In this document: piece by piece, positions 8,749 to 15,727 of the stretch
How positions within the stretch are numbered: the stretch's first letter is position 1
Layout of the letters: every line of letters starts with the position of its first letter
Assembly (NCBI GenBank): GCA_045531455.1
Contig: JAZSEA010000011.1
Coordinates: 45,918-109,917 of the forward strand
Direction of reading: 5' to 3'
From: CAG-390 sp045531455
GTDB taxonomy: Bacteria > Bacillota > Clostridia > Oscillospirales > CAG-272
DNA: 64,000 nt
Program-made: the position numbers and the translations under genes
The notes under the pieces: generated by a model
The model's database searches: none
Seen by the model: only the letters and a program-made list of their open reading frames with translations
Told to the model about the DNA's origin: nothing

Positions 8749-8777
8749 TTGACAATCCCGACTTTTTTGTGTATAAT
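8749..8777 (+). promoter_or_regulatory. Consensus sigma-A promoter of solute-binding lipoprotein gene
   Basis: TTGACA (8749-8754) and TATAAT (8772-8777) are both perfect with 17-base spacing, 36 bases before the ATG at 8813. Confidence 0.9.
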
Positions 8778-8812
8778 TATTGTGTAATACAAAATTGAAA
8801 AGAGGTATTGCC

Positions 8813-10315
8813 ATGAAAAAAACAAAAGTAAGGTTAATTTCCGCATTATTGGTCATTCTTATGCTTATTATGCCGCTCGCGGCGACTTCCTGCGCCGAGG
8901 TTGAGGATGAAGTCCCGGATACTACGGCTGCGCCCGTTATTCAGGTGACCGACCCCCAAGAGGTGACCGAAGCGGACACAACGCCGGAATTTGTCGAGGC
9001 TAATTACGGTGGCGCCGATTTCACCGTGCTCTCCCGCGACCCGAAGGCAGCTTCTTATCCCGCGTTCTATATCGGCACCGAGGAGCCGACCGATGTAATG
9101 AGCTCTGCTCTGTATACGAGAAATATCAATACTGAAGAAAAATACGGGATCAAGATCGGTATGATCGTTTCGAGTACCATATCGGACGATGTTCAAAACG
9201 GCGTGGACTCCGGTATTATGGATTTTGACGTAGTTCTTAATCAGAGAACCTACCTTGCTTCATTGGCTATGAAGGGATATCTTTATAATTTCAATGACCT
9301 CGGGATCGATTTTACAAATCCCTGGTGGGACTCTAACTGCGCAGAGGGTTACGATATCGGCGGCAAGCTTTTCATTATGGCAAACGACACCAGTGTAAGC
9401 AATCTCGCGGGTGCAAGATTTTTCTACTTCAATAAGAACCTGATCAAGGACTATCAGCTCACAAGCCCCCATACTTATATTCAGGAGGATAATTGGACAC
9501 TCGAGAAGTTCCTTGAGCTCGTAAGCGCGGTTTACGCCGATAACGGAGACGGAATCAGAACGGGCGATGACGTTTACGGTCTTCTTATGGAAACCGGAGC
9601 AACAAACGGCAATGCTATCCATATGCTTGTCGGATGCGGCGTACAGTTTTCTTCCAAGGACGATCAGGGTATGCTTACCTTCGATTTTAATGCCGAAAAG
9701 ATCGACAGCATCTTTTCAATGCTTTCAAACGTTTTCAAGAGCGACGCGTGCCTTACTTACTCCGATGCCTCCTCGGGCGCGGATTATTCCGCATTCGGAA
9801 GCAAGTATACGTATTGCCGCACTCTGTTTGCACAGGATCATTTCCTCTTCGTTCAGTCAAGCATGGGAACCTCTCAGCAGATGAGCGATATGGATGGCGA
9901 CGGATACGGCATTGCTCCCAACCCCAAGTACAATAAGGATCAGGAGCGCTATTACCATAAGATGGACAAATTGTCGAACATCTGGGGTATTCCGAATTCG
10001 ACAAAGCTTGATTACGAAATGATAGCTAACGTAATGGATTACTGGGCATATGAGTCGAGCAAGACCGTAATGCCTGCTTACTACGAGATCACGATCAAGA
10101 CAAGACGTATAAACGATCCCTATGATTCGACTATGCTTGACCTGATCAAATCCACGATCTGCTACGACGTTTCCGAGGTATTCGGAATCGACGTAACCGA
10201 CGTTCTGTGGAGCGGTTACACAACTAACGCCTTCTCGTCTGCTTGGGCAGGTCAGAAGAGAGTTATCGACAAGCAGGTAAAGAAATTCAATTCCGATATC
10301 GAAGCTCTCGGATAA
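8813..10315 (+). CDS. Extracellular solute-binding lipoprotein (orphan)
   Basis: 500 residues with a type II signal peptide (lipobox LAATSC, Cys27), a Thr/Glu/Pro-rich linker to about residue 60, then a domain with the look of ABC transporter family 1 solute-binding proteins. Supporting blocks are VVLNQRTYLASLAMKGYLYN, NPWWDSNCAEGYDIGGKLFIM and FFYFNKNLIKDY, followed by WTLEKFLELVSAVYAD. The substrate cannot be deduced; carbohydrates or peptides are usual. No permease or ATPase gene flanks it. It is a single-gene unit: perfect promoter upstream, AGAGGT ribosome binding site, strong terminator 25 bases after the stop. The ATG at 8813 is preferred over one 11 codons earlier because the ribosome binding site sits between them. 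Confidence 0.8.
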   Translation: MKKTKVRLISALLVILMLIMPLAATSCAEVEDEVPDTTAAPVIQVTDPQEVTEADTTPEFVEANYGGADFTVLSRDPKAASYPAFYIGTEEPTDVMSSALYTRNINTEEKYGIKIGMIVSSTISDDVQNGVDSGIMDFDVVLNQRTYLASLAMKGYLYNFNDLGIDFTNPWWDSNCAEGYDIGGKLFIMANDTSVSNLAGARFFYFNKNLIKDYQLTSPHTYIQEDNWTLEKFLELVSAVYADNGDGIRTGDDVYGLLMETGATNGNAIHMLVGCGVQFSSKDDQGMLTFDFNAEKIDSIFSMLSNVFKSDACLTYSDASSGADYSAFGSKYTYCRTLFAQDHFLFVQSSMGTSQQMSDMDGDGYGIAPNPKYNKDQERYYHKMDKLSNIWGIPNSTKLDYEMIANVMDYWAYESSKTVMPAYYEITIKTRRINDPYDSTMLDLIKSTICYDVSEVFGIDVTDVLWSGYTTNAFSSAWAGQKRVIDKQVKKFNSDIEALG

Positions 10316-10340
10316 CCTATAAATAACAAGCAAAACAAAC

Positions 10341-10366
10341 AAAAGCTCCGCCGAGGCGGAGCTTTT
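10341..10366. terminator. Bidirectional intrinsic terminator
   Basis: Perfect 12-bp stem AAAAGCTCCGCC / GGCGGAGCTTTT with a 2-base GA loop, A-rich on one side and T-rich on the other. It lies between convergent genes (solute-binding lipoprotein on plus, sugar isomerase on minus) and can serve both. Confidence 0.9.
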
Positions 10367-10376
10367 GCGTATTGTA

Positions 10377-11231
10377 TTATTTTATCTTTCCGTCTCTGAC
10401 GTCTCTCATGTTCTGCGTCAGCTCTTCGGGAGTGATGGGGTTATCGGGAGTGCGGTCCTTTGCGTTTGCGGGAACCTCATACATCAGCGGACCCTCGTAG
10501 CCTCTTGCAATGAGAGTGTCAACGATGTCGTTCCAGTTGTTGATGCCCGTACCGGGAAGAGTGTGTCTTTCATCGAGAACTCCGTTCTCGTCGCGGTAGT
10601 AGTCGGAGCAATGTACCGAAAGGATCTCGATACCCGCGTCTGCTACGTTATTGATGTAATCGCAGTTGTCTTCGATGAGGTTGTGGTTGGTATCGAAGAT
10701 CATACCCGCGCCCGTGTCTTTAACGAGTGCGATCATCTCGTCCGAGGTTCTGGTAAGACAGGTTCTCGGAAGATTCTCAACCGCAAGCCTGACTCCGTTC
10801 TCCTTTGCGACCTCGGCGAGCTCAATGATAGCCTCGCGCGCAAGTCTCATTCTCTCGGGGCGGATATCGTCGTCGATCGGCTCGGAGGAGGGATGAAGAA
10901 CCATTACCTTTGCTCCCGCGCGTGCGGCTGCTTCGGTAAGTGTACGGTTTGTCGTGATCGTGATCGCGCGGAGCTCCTTATCCATCGTGGAAATATCGAG
11001 CTTGCGGGAGAAGGGAAGATGGAAGGACCAGGGTTCAAGACCGCTCTTACGTACAGTCTCGAGGATCTTTTCCGCATTCTTGGGGAAATCAACGGTTCTC
11101 ATATAGAAAACGTAATTTCCCGTGTATTCAAGGTAATCAAGCCCTGCCTTTGCAAGGGGAGCAAGCTTTTCTTCGGCAAAGCTGCCTGTAAAACAGCTCG
11201 ATGAGCCGATCTTCATTTCTTCGCGTTTCAT
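10377..11231 (-). CDS. Sugar phosphate isomerase/epimerase (xylose isomerase-like TIM barrel)
   Basis: 284 residues with the pattern of the AP-endonuclease-2/IolE-like TIM-barrel superfamily. The N-terminus runs KIGSSSCFTG, then AGLDYLEYTGNYV; HLPFS, KVMVLHPSSEP, VRLAVENLPRT and MIFDTNHNLIEDN supply the usual metal-ligand Glu, His and Asp residues, and LSVHCSDYYRDE and HTLPGTGINNW follow. Exact substrate is unknown. The ATG at 11231 follows AAGGAGA; the frame extends far upstream without a start signal. It lies 29 bases after a HAD phosphatase gene and shares its promoter at 11903-11931, so a small carbohydrate phosphate pathway is plausible. Confidence 0.87.
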   Translation of the reverse strand: MKREEMKIGSSSCFTGSFAEEKLAPLAKAGLDYLEYTGNYVFYMRTVDFPKNAEKILETVRKSGLEPWSFHLPFSRKLDISTMDKELRAITITTNRTLTEAAARAGAKVMVLHPSSEPIDDDIRPERMRLAREAIIELAEVAKENGVRLAVENLPRTCLTRTSDEMIALVKDTGAGMIFDTNHNLIEDNCDYINNVADAGIEILSVHCSDYYRDENGVLDERHTLPGTGINNWNDIVDTLIARGYEGPLMYEVPANAKDRTPDNPITPEELTQNMRDVRDGKIK

Positions 11232-11260
11232 TTTTGTCTCCTTATTTGAATGCAATGCGT

Positions 11261-11872
11261 TTAACGCCTTGCAAGTAATTCCTTGAGATAATTGCGCAGA
11301 CGGGATGCGTCTCCGTCGAAAACATATCCGCGTATGCCGAGAGCCTCTGCGGCTTCGACGTTGTCCGCTCTGTCGTCGATAAACACCGATTCCTCGGGAA
11401 GTATTCCGCACTCGGCGCAGAGAAGCTCGTAAAAATCTGCGTTCGGCTTCGTTTTTCCGCAAACTGCAGAGAAGAAGCATCTGTCGAACTCAGCGAGACA
11501 TTTGATCTCCGCGCTGTGAGAGGCAAAATAGCGGCTGATGTTTGAAAGAAGAAAGACTTTCACTCCGAATTCTTCCTTCATATCGTGCACAAGCGCGCTC
11601 ATTCCCTCGACCTCGGGAATGTTGTAAATCCAATTATAATAGATGTCGCGCGCGGACTTATGCAGTCTTTCGGGAAGTCTTTCGCAAACTAAAGCGAGAG
11701 TTTCCTCGTCTCCGATAGTTCCCGCATCGAGACGGTCCCAATAGAGCCTGTCAAAAACGACCTTCTGCAGAAGCTTTGAGTCTTCGGGATCTGCAACGAA
11801 CCGCTCGACCATGTATTTGCGCTCGAATCGGACCATCACCTGACCGAAATCGAAAATGAGATTTTTGATCAT
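11261..11872 (-). CDS. HAD-superfamily hydrolase (YihX-like subfamily IA)
   Basis: 203 residues. The nucleophile motif is IFDFGQVMV (Asp8), motif II is LLSNIS (near 107), Lys in KTKPNADFY (near 140) and motif IV VFIDDRADNVEAA (near 163). The Asp two residues after the nucleophile is replaced by Gly, which is also seen in the glucose-1-phosphatase YihX group, so this is not evidence of inactivity. Predicted to be a cytoplasmic sugar-phosphate phosphatase. It is the first gene of a two-gene operon with the isomerase and has a perfect promoter upstream. Confidence 0.9.
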   Translation of the reverse strand: MIKNLIFDFGQVMVRFERKYMVERFVADPEDSKLLQKVVFDRLYWDRLDAGTIGDEETLALVCERLPERLHKSARDIYYNWIYNIPEVEGMSALVHDMKEEFGVKVFLLSNISRYFASHSAEIKCLAEFDRCFFSAVCGKTKPNADFYELLCAECGILPEESVFIDDRADNVEAAEALGIRGYVFDGDASRLRNYLKELLARR

Positions 11873-11902
11873 ACTTGCCTCATAATAATAATTGATGAGA
11901 AA

Positions 11903-11931
11903 ATTATACTATTTTTGAATAGCCGTGTCAA
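11903..11931 (-). promoter_or_regulatory. Consensus promoter of the HAD/isomerase operon
   Basis: Read on the minus strand: TTGACA (11931-11926), 17-base spacer, TATAAT (11908-11903), about 30 bases before the ATG. Confidence 0.88.
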
Positions 11932-12011
11932 GCGATTTTTTGAAAAAATGAGGAAAAGCTGCAAATGAGAAGAAAAAATCGAAAAAACACAAAATATTTT
12001 TCAAAAACCTA

Positions 12012-12040
12012 TTGACAAAACGCGACAGGTGTGGTATAAT
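12012..12040 (+). promoter_or_regulatory. Consensus promoter of infC-rpmI-rplT
   Basis: Perfect TTGACA (12012-12017), 17-base spacer and TATAAT (12035-12040), leaving a leader of about 145 bases before infC. Confidence 0.92.
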
Positions 12041-12186
12041 TTATCGGCAATAAAGAAGAACTCTCCGTTCTCACCCTGCCGCAAGGGCGCGCAGGTGTTA
12101 ATAATTTCAAACTGCTTTTTATGGGGGCGGTATGATTTTGTGCGGCACGGAGTGAGTCTTCGTGTCATTTTTCATTTTCGGAGGTG
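12041..12186 (+). promoter_or_regulatory. Probable L20-type ribosomal protein leader
   Basis: The untranslated leader of infC-rpmI-rplT contains several pairing segments, including a CACC-CTGC / GCAG-GTG helix near 12075-12098. It also has a conserved-looking CTTTTTATGGGGGCGGT block near 12115 and a CGGCACGG / TTCGTGTC region just before the Shine-Dalgarno GGAGGTG (12180-12186). Position and length fit the Firmicute L20 autoregulatory leader, where free L20 binds the mRNA and represses the operon. I assign it by context and appearance; a covariance-model match was not run. Confidence 0.65.
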
Positions 12187-12193
12187 AGCTGTT

Positions 12194-12709
12194 ATAGCTG
12201 CAAAAGAATTGCTCGTAAACGAGTCCATTAAGGCTAAAGAAGTACGAGTTATCGGACCCGACGGTGAACAGATCGGTATTATGTCTTCGGACAACGCTCT
12301 TCGCACCGCGTATGATAAGGGTCTTGACCTGATCCTCATTTCCCCCAATGCACAGCCGCCCGTTTGTCGCATTGCCGACTACGGCCGCTACCGCTATGAG
12401 CAGGAAAAGAGAGAGAAGGAAGCAAAGAAAAAGCAGAACATTATCGAAGTCAAGGAGGTACAGCTTTCCTGCCGTATCGACACACATGATTTCGAAACAA
12501 AGGTCAAGCACGCGTTGCGTTTCCTCGGCGAGGGCAATAAGGTCAAGGTCGTATTGCGCTTCCGCGGACGTGAGATGAGCCATCAGGAGATCGGTAAGGA
12601 GATCCTTGAGCGCTTCCGCGAGGCTGTCAAGGAATCGGGAACCGTCGATAAGACGCCGAATCTTGAGGGCAGACTCATGACCATGATAGTTAACCCCATA
12701 AAGAAATAA
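12194..12709 (+). CDS. infC: Translation initiation factor IF-3
   Basis: 171 residues counted from a probable AUA start. IF-3 binds the 30S subunit and enforces start codon fidelity. The N-domain is seen in KELLVNESIKAKEVRVIGPDGEQIGI and the C-domain in RGREMSHQEIGKEIL. In frame, a TGA at 12185-12187 closes the frame upstream; the only candidate starts are ATA at 12194 and TTG at 12209. ATA lies 7 bases after GGAGGTG and restores the typical N-terminus (K-[DE]-LLVNE), while TTG would be 22 bases away and truncate it. infC is known for rare starts such as AUU that allow IF-3 autoregulation. First gene of the infC-rpmI-rplT operon. Confidence 0.95.
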   Translation: MAAKELLVNESIKAKEVRVIGPDGEQIGIMSSDNALRTAYDKGLDLILISPNAQPPVCRIADYGRYRYEQEKREKEAKKKQNIIEVKEVQLSCRIDTHDFETKVKHALRFLGEGNKVKVVLRFRGREMSHQEIGKEILERFREAVKESGTVDKTPNLEGRLMTMIVNPIKK

Positions 12710-12781
12710 GTCACAAAGCCGCTTGCGGCTTACTCGGTGAAAGCCGAATACAAGAAATTTATTTAAACAGGAGATACAAAA

Positions 12782-12976
12782 ATGGGAAAAGTTAAGACAC
12801 ACAAGGCCTCTGCAAAGCGTTTCTCGGTAACCGGAAACGGTAAGGTCAAGATGAACCACTCGCATCATCGTCATAAGCTCGGTCTGAAGGACCAGAAGAG
12901 AAAGAGACATCTTCGTACCGGCGAGTATGTAAACGGCAAGATGGCTGCGAACATCCGCGCACTTATCCAGAAGTAA
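12782..12976 (+). CDS. rpmI: 50S ribosomal protein L35
   Basis: 64 residues, strongly basic. The MGKVKTHKASAKRFSVTGNGKVK start and the KRHLRTGEYV block are diagnostic of bL35. It has its own CAGGAGAT ribosome binding site and lies between infC and rplT. A small hairpin AAGCCGC-TT-GCGGCTT precedes it (12717-12732). Confidence 0.98.
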   Translation: MGKVKTHKASAKRFSVTGNGKVKMNHSHHRHKLGLKDQKRKRHLRTGEYVNGKMAANIRALIQK

Positions 12977-13010
12977 TCGGAATCGCTAAAGAATTTAGGA
13001 GGAAAGAATT

Positions 13011-13364
13011 ATGGCAAGAATTAAGGGCGCGATGATGACGCGCAAGAGAAGAAATAAAGTCCTCAAGGCCGCTAAGGGTTACTGGGGCGCAAAGAGCAAG
13101 CACTTTAAGATGGCTAAGCAGGCCGTAATGAAGAGCGGTAACTACGCTTTCGTTGGTCGTAAGCTTAAGAAGAGAGATTTCCGCCGCCTTTGGATCACCC
13201 GTATCTCGGCTGAGGCTAAGGTTAACGGTATGAACTACTCCACCTTTATGCACGGACTCAAGAAGGCCGGCATCGAGCTCAACCGCAAGATGCTCGCTGA
13301 GCTTGCAGTAAGCGATAAGGCAGGTTTCGCTGCTCTCGTTGAGAAGGCAAAGGCTGCTCTTTAA
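13011..13364 (+). CDS. rplT: 50S ribosomal protein L20
   Basis: 117 residues. MARIKGAMMTRKRRNKVLKAAKGYWG and FVGRKLKKRDFRRLWITRI identify bL20, which binds 23S rRNA early in assembly and in Firmicutes represses its own operon through the leader upstream of infC. RBS AGGAGGA. Last gene of the operon. Confidence 0.98.
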   Translation: MARIKGAMMTRKRRNKVLKAAKGYWGAKSKHFKMAKQAVMKSGNYAFVGRKLKKRDFRRLWITRISAEAKVNGMNYSTFMHGLKKAGIELNRKMLAELAVSDKAGFAALVEKAKAAL

Positions 13365-13378
13365 GCACTAAATTAATA

Positions 13379-13413
13379 GGGGCTGTATGCAAATCCGAAT
13401 TTGCGGCAGCCCC
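13379..13413 (+). terminator. Hairpin after rplT, probable terminator
   Basis: GGGGCTG (13379-13385) pairs with CAGCCCC (13407-13413), with an inner GCAAAT / ATTTGC pairing. The following bases are TGTTTCGG rather than a T-run, so termination may be weak or Rho-assisted. Confidence 0.55.
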
Positions 13414-13474
13414 TGTTTCGGTATAATTACGCCAAAAAATCCGACCATTATCGACAGAAACGGAGGAATTTTTT

Positions 13475-14302
13475 ATGCCTCTCAACAAAGAAATTATCAT
13501 CTCAAGACAGAATCCGACCGTCCGCCGCCTCGTAGCTCTTCTCGATAAAAAGGAGCGCAAAAGAAGCGGTGTTTTCAGAATCGATGGTCATAAGCTCTAT
13601 AGGGAAGCCCTCGAGTGCGGTGCATCGGTAGAGCTTGTTGCAATATGCTCGGAGAAGGCTGAACGCTTTCTTCCCGAGGCGGAGAAGAGCGGCGCGGACA
13701 CCGTGCTCCTTTCTCCCGAAGTTTTCTCCAAGATAACCGAGGAAAGAGCCCCCGACGGTATCATAGCGGTGGTGAAAAATCTCAGCGATCTGCATAAAGA
13801 ACTCTCTTTCACCGATATTCCCGCGCTTGCGGCATCGGGAAAGAGGATCATGGCTTTCGAATCTCTGCGTGATCCCGGAAACCTCGGAACTGTAATCCGT
13901 TCCGCTTCGGCTTTCGGAGTAGATACGCTTATACTTTCCGCCGATTGTGCGGATATATATAATCCGAAGACTCTGCGCGGCGCAATGGGAGCGATCTTCT
14001 CGCGTGAGATCCTTTTCTGCCGCGAGTTGCCCGAGGCACTTTCGCGATTCTCCTGCGAGGGCAGACGTGTCCTTGCCGCAACACTCGAGAATGAGGCTGT
14101 CGCAGTCGGAAAAGCTGCCTTGTCCGAAAGAGATATCATCCTTATCGGCAACGAGGGTCACGGTCTCAGCCGCAGTGCGATCGATGCCTCGGATCTTTCG
14201 GTAATTCTCCCGATCGATACGGGACGCGGAGTTGAGTCGCTCAACGCGGCAACGGCGGCTTCCGTGTTTATGTGGGAGCAGAGAAGAATATCGGGTAAAT
14301 AA
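13475..14302 (+). CDS. SpoU/TrmH-family rRNA or tRNA 2'-O-methyltransferase
   Basis: 275 residues. An N-terminal substrate-binding domain (NPTVRRLVALLDKKERKRSGVFRIDGHKL, about 12-40) precedes a SPOUT knot domain with the three family motifs: ESLRDPGNLGTVIRSASAFG, IGNEGHGLS and ESLNAATAASV. It transfers a methyl group from SAM to a ribose 2'-OH in structured RNA; whether the target is 23S rRNA or a tRNA cannot be told. RBS GGAGGA. The gene lies directly after the rplT operon and 23 bases before dprA. Confidence 0.93.
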   Translation: MPLNKEIIISRQNPTVRRLVALLDKKERKRSGVFRIDGHKLYREALECGASVELVAICSEKAERFLPEAEKSGADTVLLSPEVFSKITEERAPDGIIAVVKNLSDLHKELSFTDIPALAASGKRIMAFESLRDPGNLGTVIRSASAFGVDTLILSADCADIYNPKTLRGAMGAIFSREILFCRELPEALSRFSCEGRRVLAATLENEAVAVGKAALSERDIILIGNEGHGLSRSAIDASDLSVILPIDTGRGVESLNAATAASVFMWEQRRISGK

Positions 14303-14325
14303 ATTTCACTTGAAGGATTAACGAA

Positions 14326-15633
14326 ATGAGCAGCTTTACAAAGGACAGCATACTTTACGAGATCTGGCTGACTACCTGCATCAGCGCGGGCTCGATGGCG
14401 TATGAAAAGCTTTTTGAACACTATCAGTCCGCCTACGAAATATACCGCGCGGATCCCGCCGAGCTTGAACGCATAGGAATCTCCGAAAGACTTATCGCAT
14501 CGCTCGCAAGAAAGAATCTCTCGCGTGCAGAGCAGGCGGCGGAATTCTGCATAAAGAAGGACGTAAGACTCGTCATCAGAGGCGAACGCGATTATCCCGA
14601 CCGCCTCGATGCGATTCCGAATCCGCCCTATGCCCTCTATGTCAAGGGCTCGCTGAAGCCCGCCGAAAACGAGTATTCGACCGCGATCGTCGGAACGAGA
14701 AATATGAGCGAATACGGTATGCGAATGGCGTATAAAATATCATATGAGCTTGCCGCCGCGGGTGCCGCTATCGTTAGCGGAATGGCTCTCGGCGTTGACG
14801 GTGTTGCCGCTGTCGGAGCACTTGAGGCTTACGGAGACACCATCGCGGTCCTCGGCTGCGGTCTTGATAAGGTATATCCTCCCGCACACAGAAAGCTTAT
14901 GGGCATCATTGCCGAAAGAGGCGCGCTCGTCAGCGAATATGCACCGGGTACACCTCCTATGAGCGGCAATTTCCCGCTCAGAAACAGAATAATCAGCGGA
15001 CTTGCCCGATCGACTCTTGTAATAGAGGGAAATATAAACAGCGGCTCAATGCTCACCGCGCGTGAAGCAATAAGGCAGGGAAGAGATATCTTTGCCATCC
15101 CCGGGAACGTCGGCGTCAGCAACGCTCTCGGTACGAACGTCCTCATCCGCGACGGAGCGCGTGTCGCGCTTTCGGCACGCGATATCATAGCCGCGAGAAA
15201 TGACCGCGGTATCGATCTTGAACGCCTTGCCGAGGCAGAGCTCAATTCCGATCTTGACGTCAGAGTTCTTGCTCAATACGGCGTTTCTCCGGCGGCATAC
15301 GTTTCCGAGCCCGCACAGCGCGAGGAAATCGGAAGACTGGAACCCAAGCCCGAGCCCGCAAAGACCGAGAAACCTAAAAAGACTCGCGCAAAGAAGGTCG
15401 AGAAAAAGGAAGAAGCTCCGGTCGATCAGACTCCCGCATCAAATCTTCCGCCTCTCCCCGAGGGAATCATGCGCGATATTTATGAATCAATGCCGATGGG
15501 AACGCCCGTCAGTGCCGATTTCTTTTCGAGATTCGGTCTTGACTCGGGTATCCTCGTCGGTTATATCTCAATGCTCGAGGTTTCGGGATATATCCTCTCG
15601 ATCCCCGGCGGAACATATTTGAGAAAAAATTGA
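14326..15633 (+). CDS. dprA: DNA-processing protein DprA/Smf
   Basis: 435 residues. An N-terminal SAM-like region is followed by the Rossmann-fold DprA core (TAIVGTRNMSEYG; SGMALGVDGVAAVGAL; LGCGLDKVYPPAHRKL; FPLRNRIISGLARSTLVIEG; FAIPGNVG). A Lys/Pro/Glu-rich linker covers about residues 340-370, and a C-terminal winged helix ends the protein. DprA loads RecA onto incoming single-stranded DNA in transformable bacteria and is retained widely in Firmicutes, so presence alone does not prove competence. The long charged linker is a lineage feature. It usually precedes topA, as here. Confidence 0.95.
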   Translation: MSSFTKDSILYEIWLTTCISAGSMAYEKLFEHYQSAYEIYRADPAELERIGISERLIASLARKNLSRAEQAAEFCIKKDVRLVIRGERDYPDRLDAIPNPPYALYVKGSLKPAENEYSTAIVGTRNMSEYGMRMAYKISYELAAAGAAIVSGMALGVDGVAAVGALEAYGDTIAVLGCGLDKVYPPAHRKLMGIIAERGALVSEYAPGTPPMSGNFPLRNRIISGLARSTLVIEGNINSGSMLTAREAIRQGRDIFAIPGNVGVSNALGTNVLIRDGARVALSARDIIAARNDRGIDLERLAEAELNSDLDVRVLAQYGVSPAAYVSEPAQREEIGRLEPKPEPAKTEKPKKTRAKKVEKKEEAPVDQTPASNLPPLPEGIMRDIYESMPMGTPVSADFFSRFGLDSGILVGYISMLEVSGYILSIPGGTYLRKN

Positions 15634-15642
15634 AATTCCCTC

Positions 15643-15671
15643 TTGACAAGCTAAAAAAAACAGTATACAAT
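15643..15671 (+). promoter_or_regulatory. Promoter of topA
   Basis: TTGACA (15643-15648), 17-base spacer, TACAAT (15666-15671), about 57 bases before the topA ATG. Confidence 0.8.
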
Positions 15672-15727
15672 ATAAAATAGACGAAAATTTCGCTCAATAC
15701 CCATTTTGAAAGGAAAACCTCAGTCGT

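Noticed and set aside
11261..11872. HAD protein as an inactive pseudoenzyme because motif I has Gly two residues after the nucleophilic Asp
   Set aside because: The same replacement is found in the YihX-type phosphatases, and all other motifs are intact.
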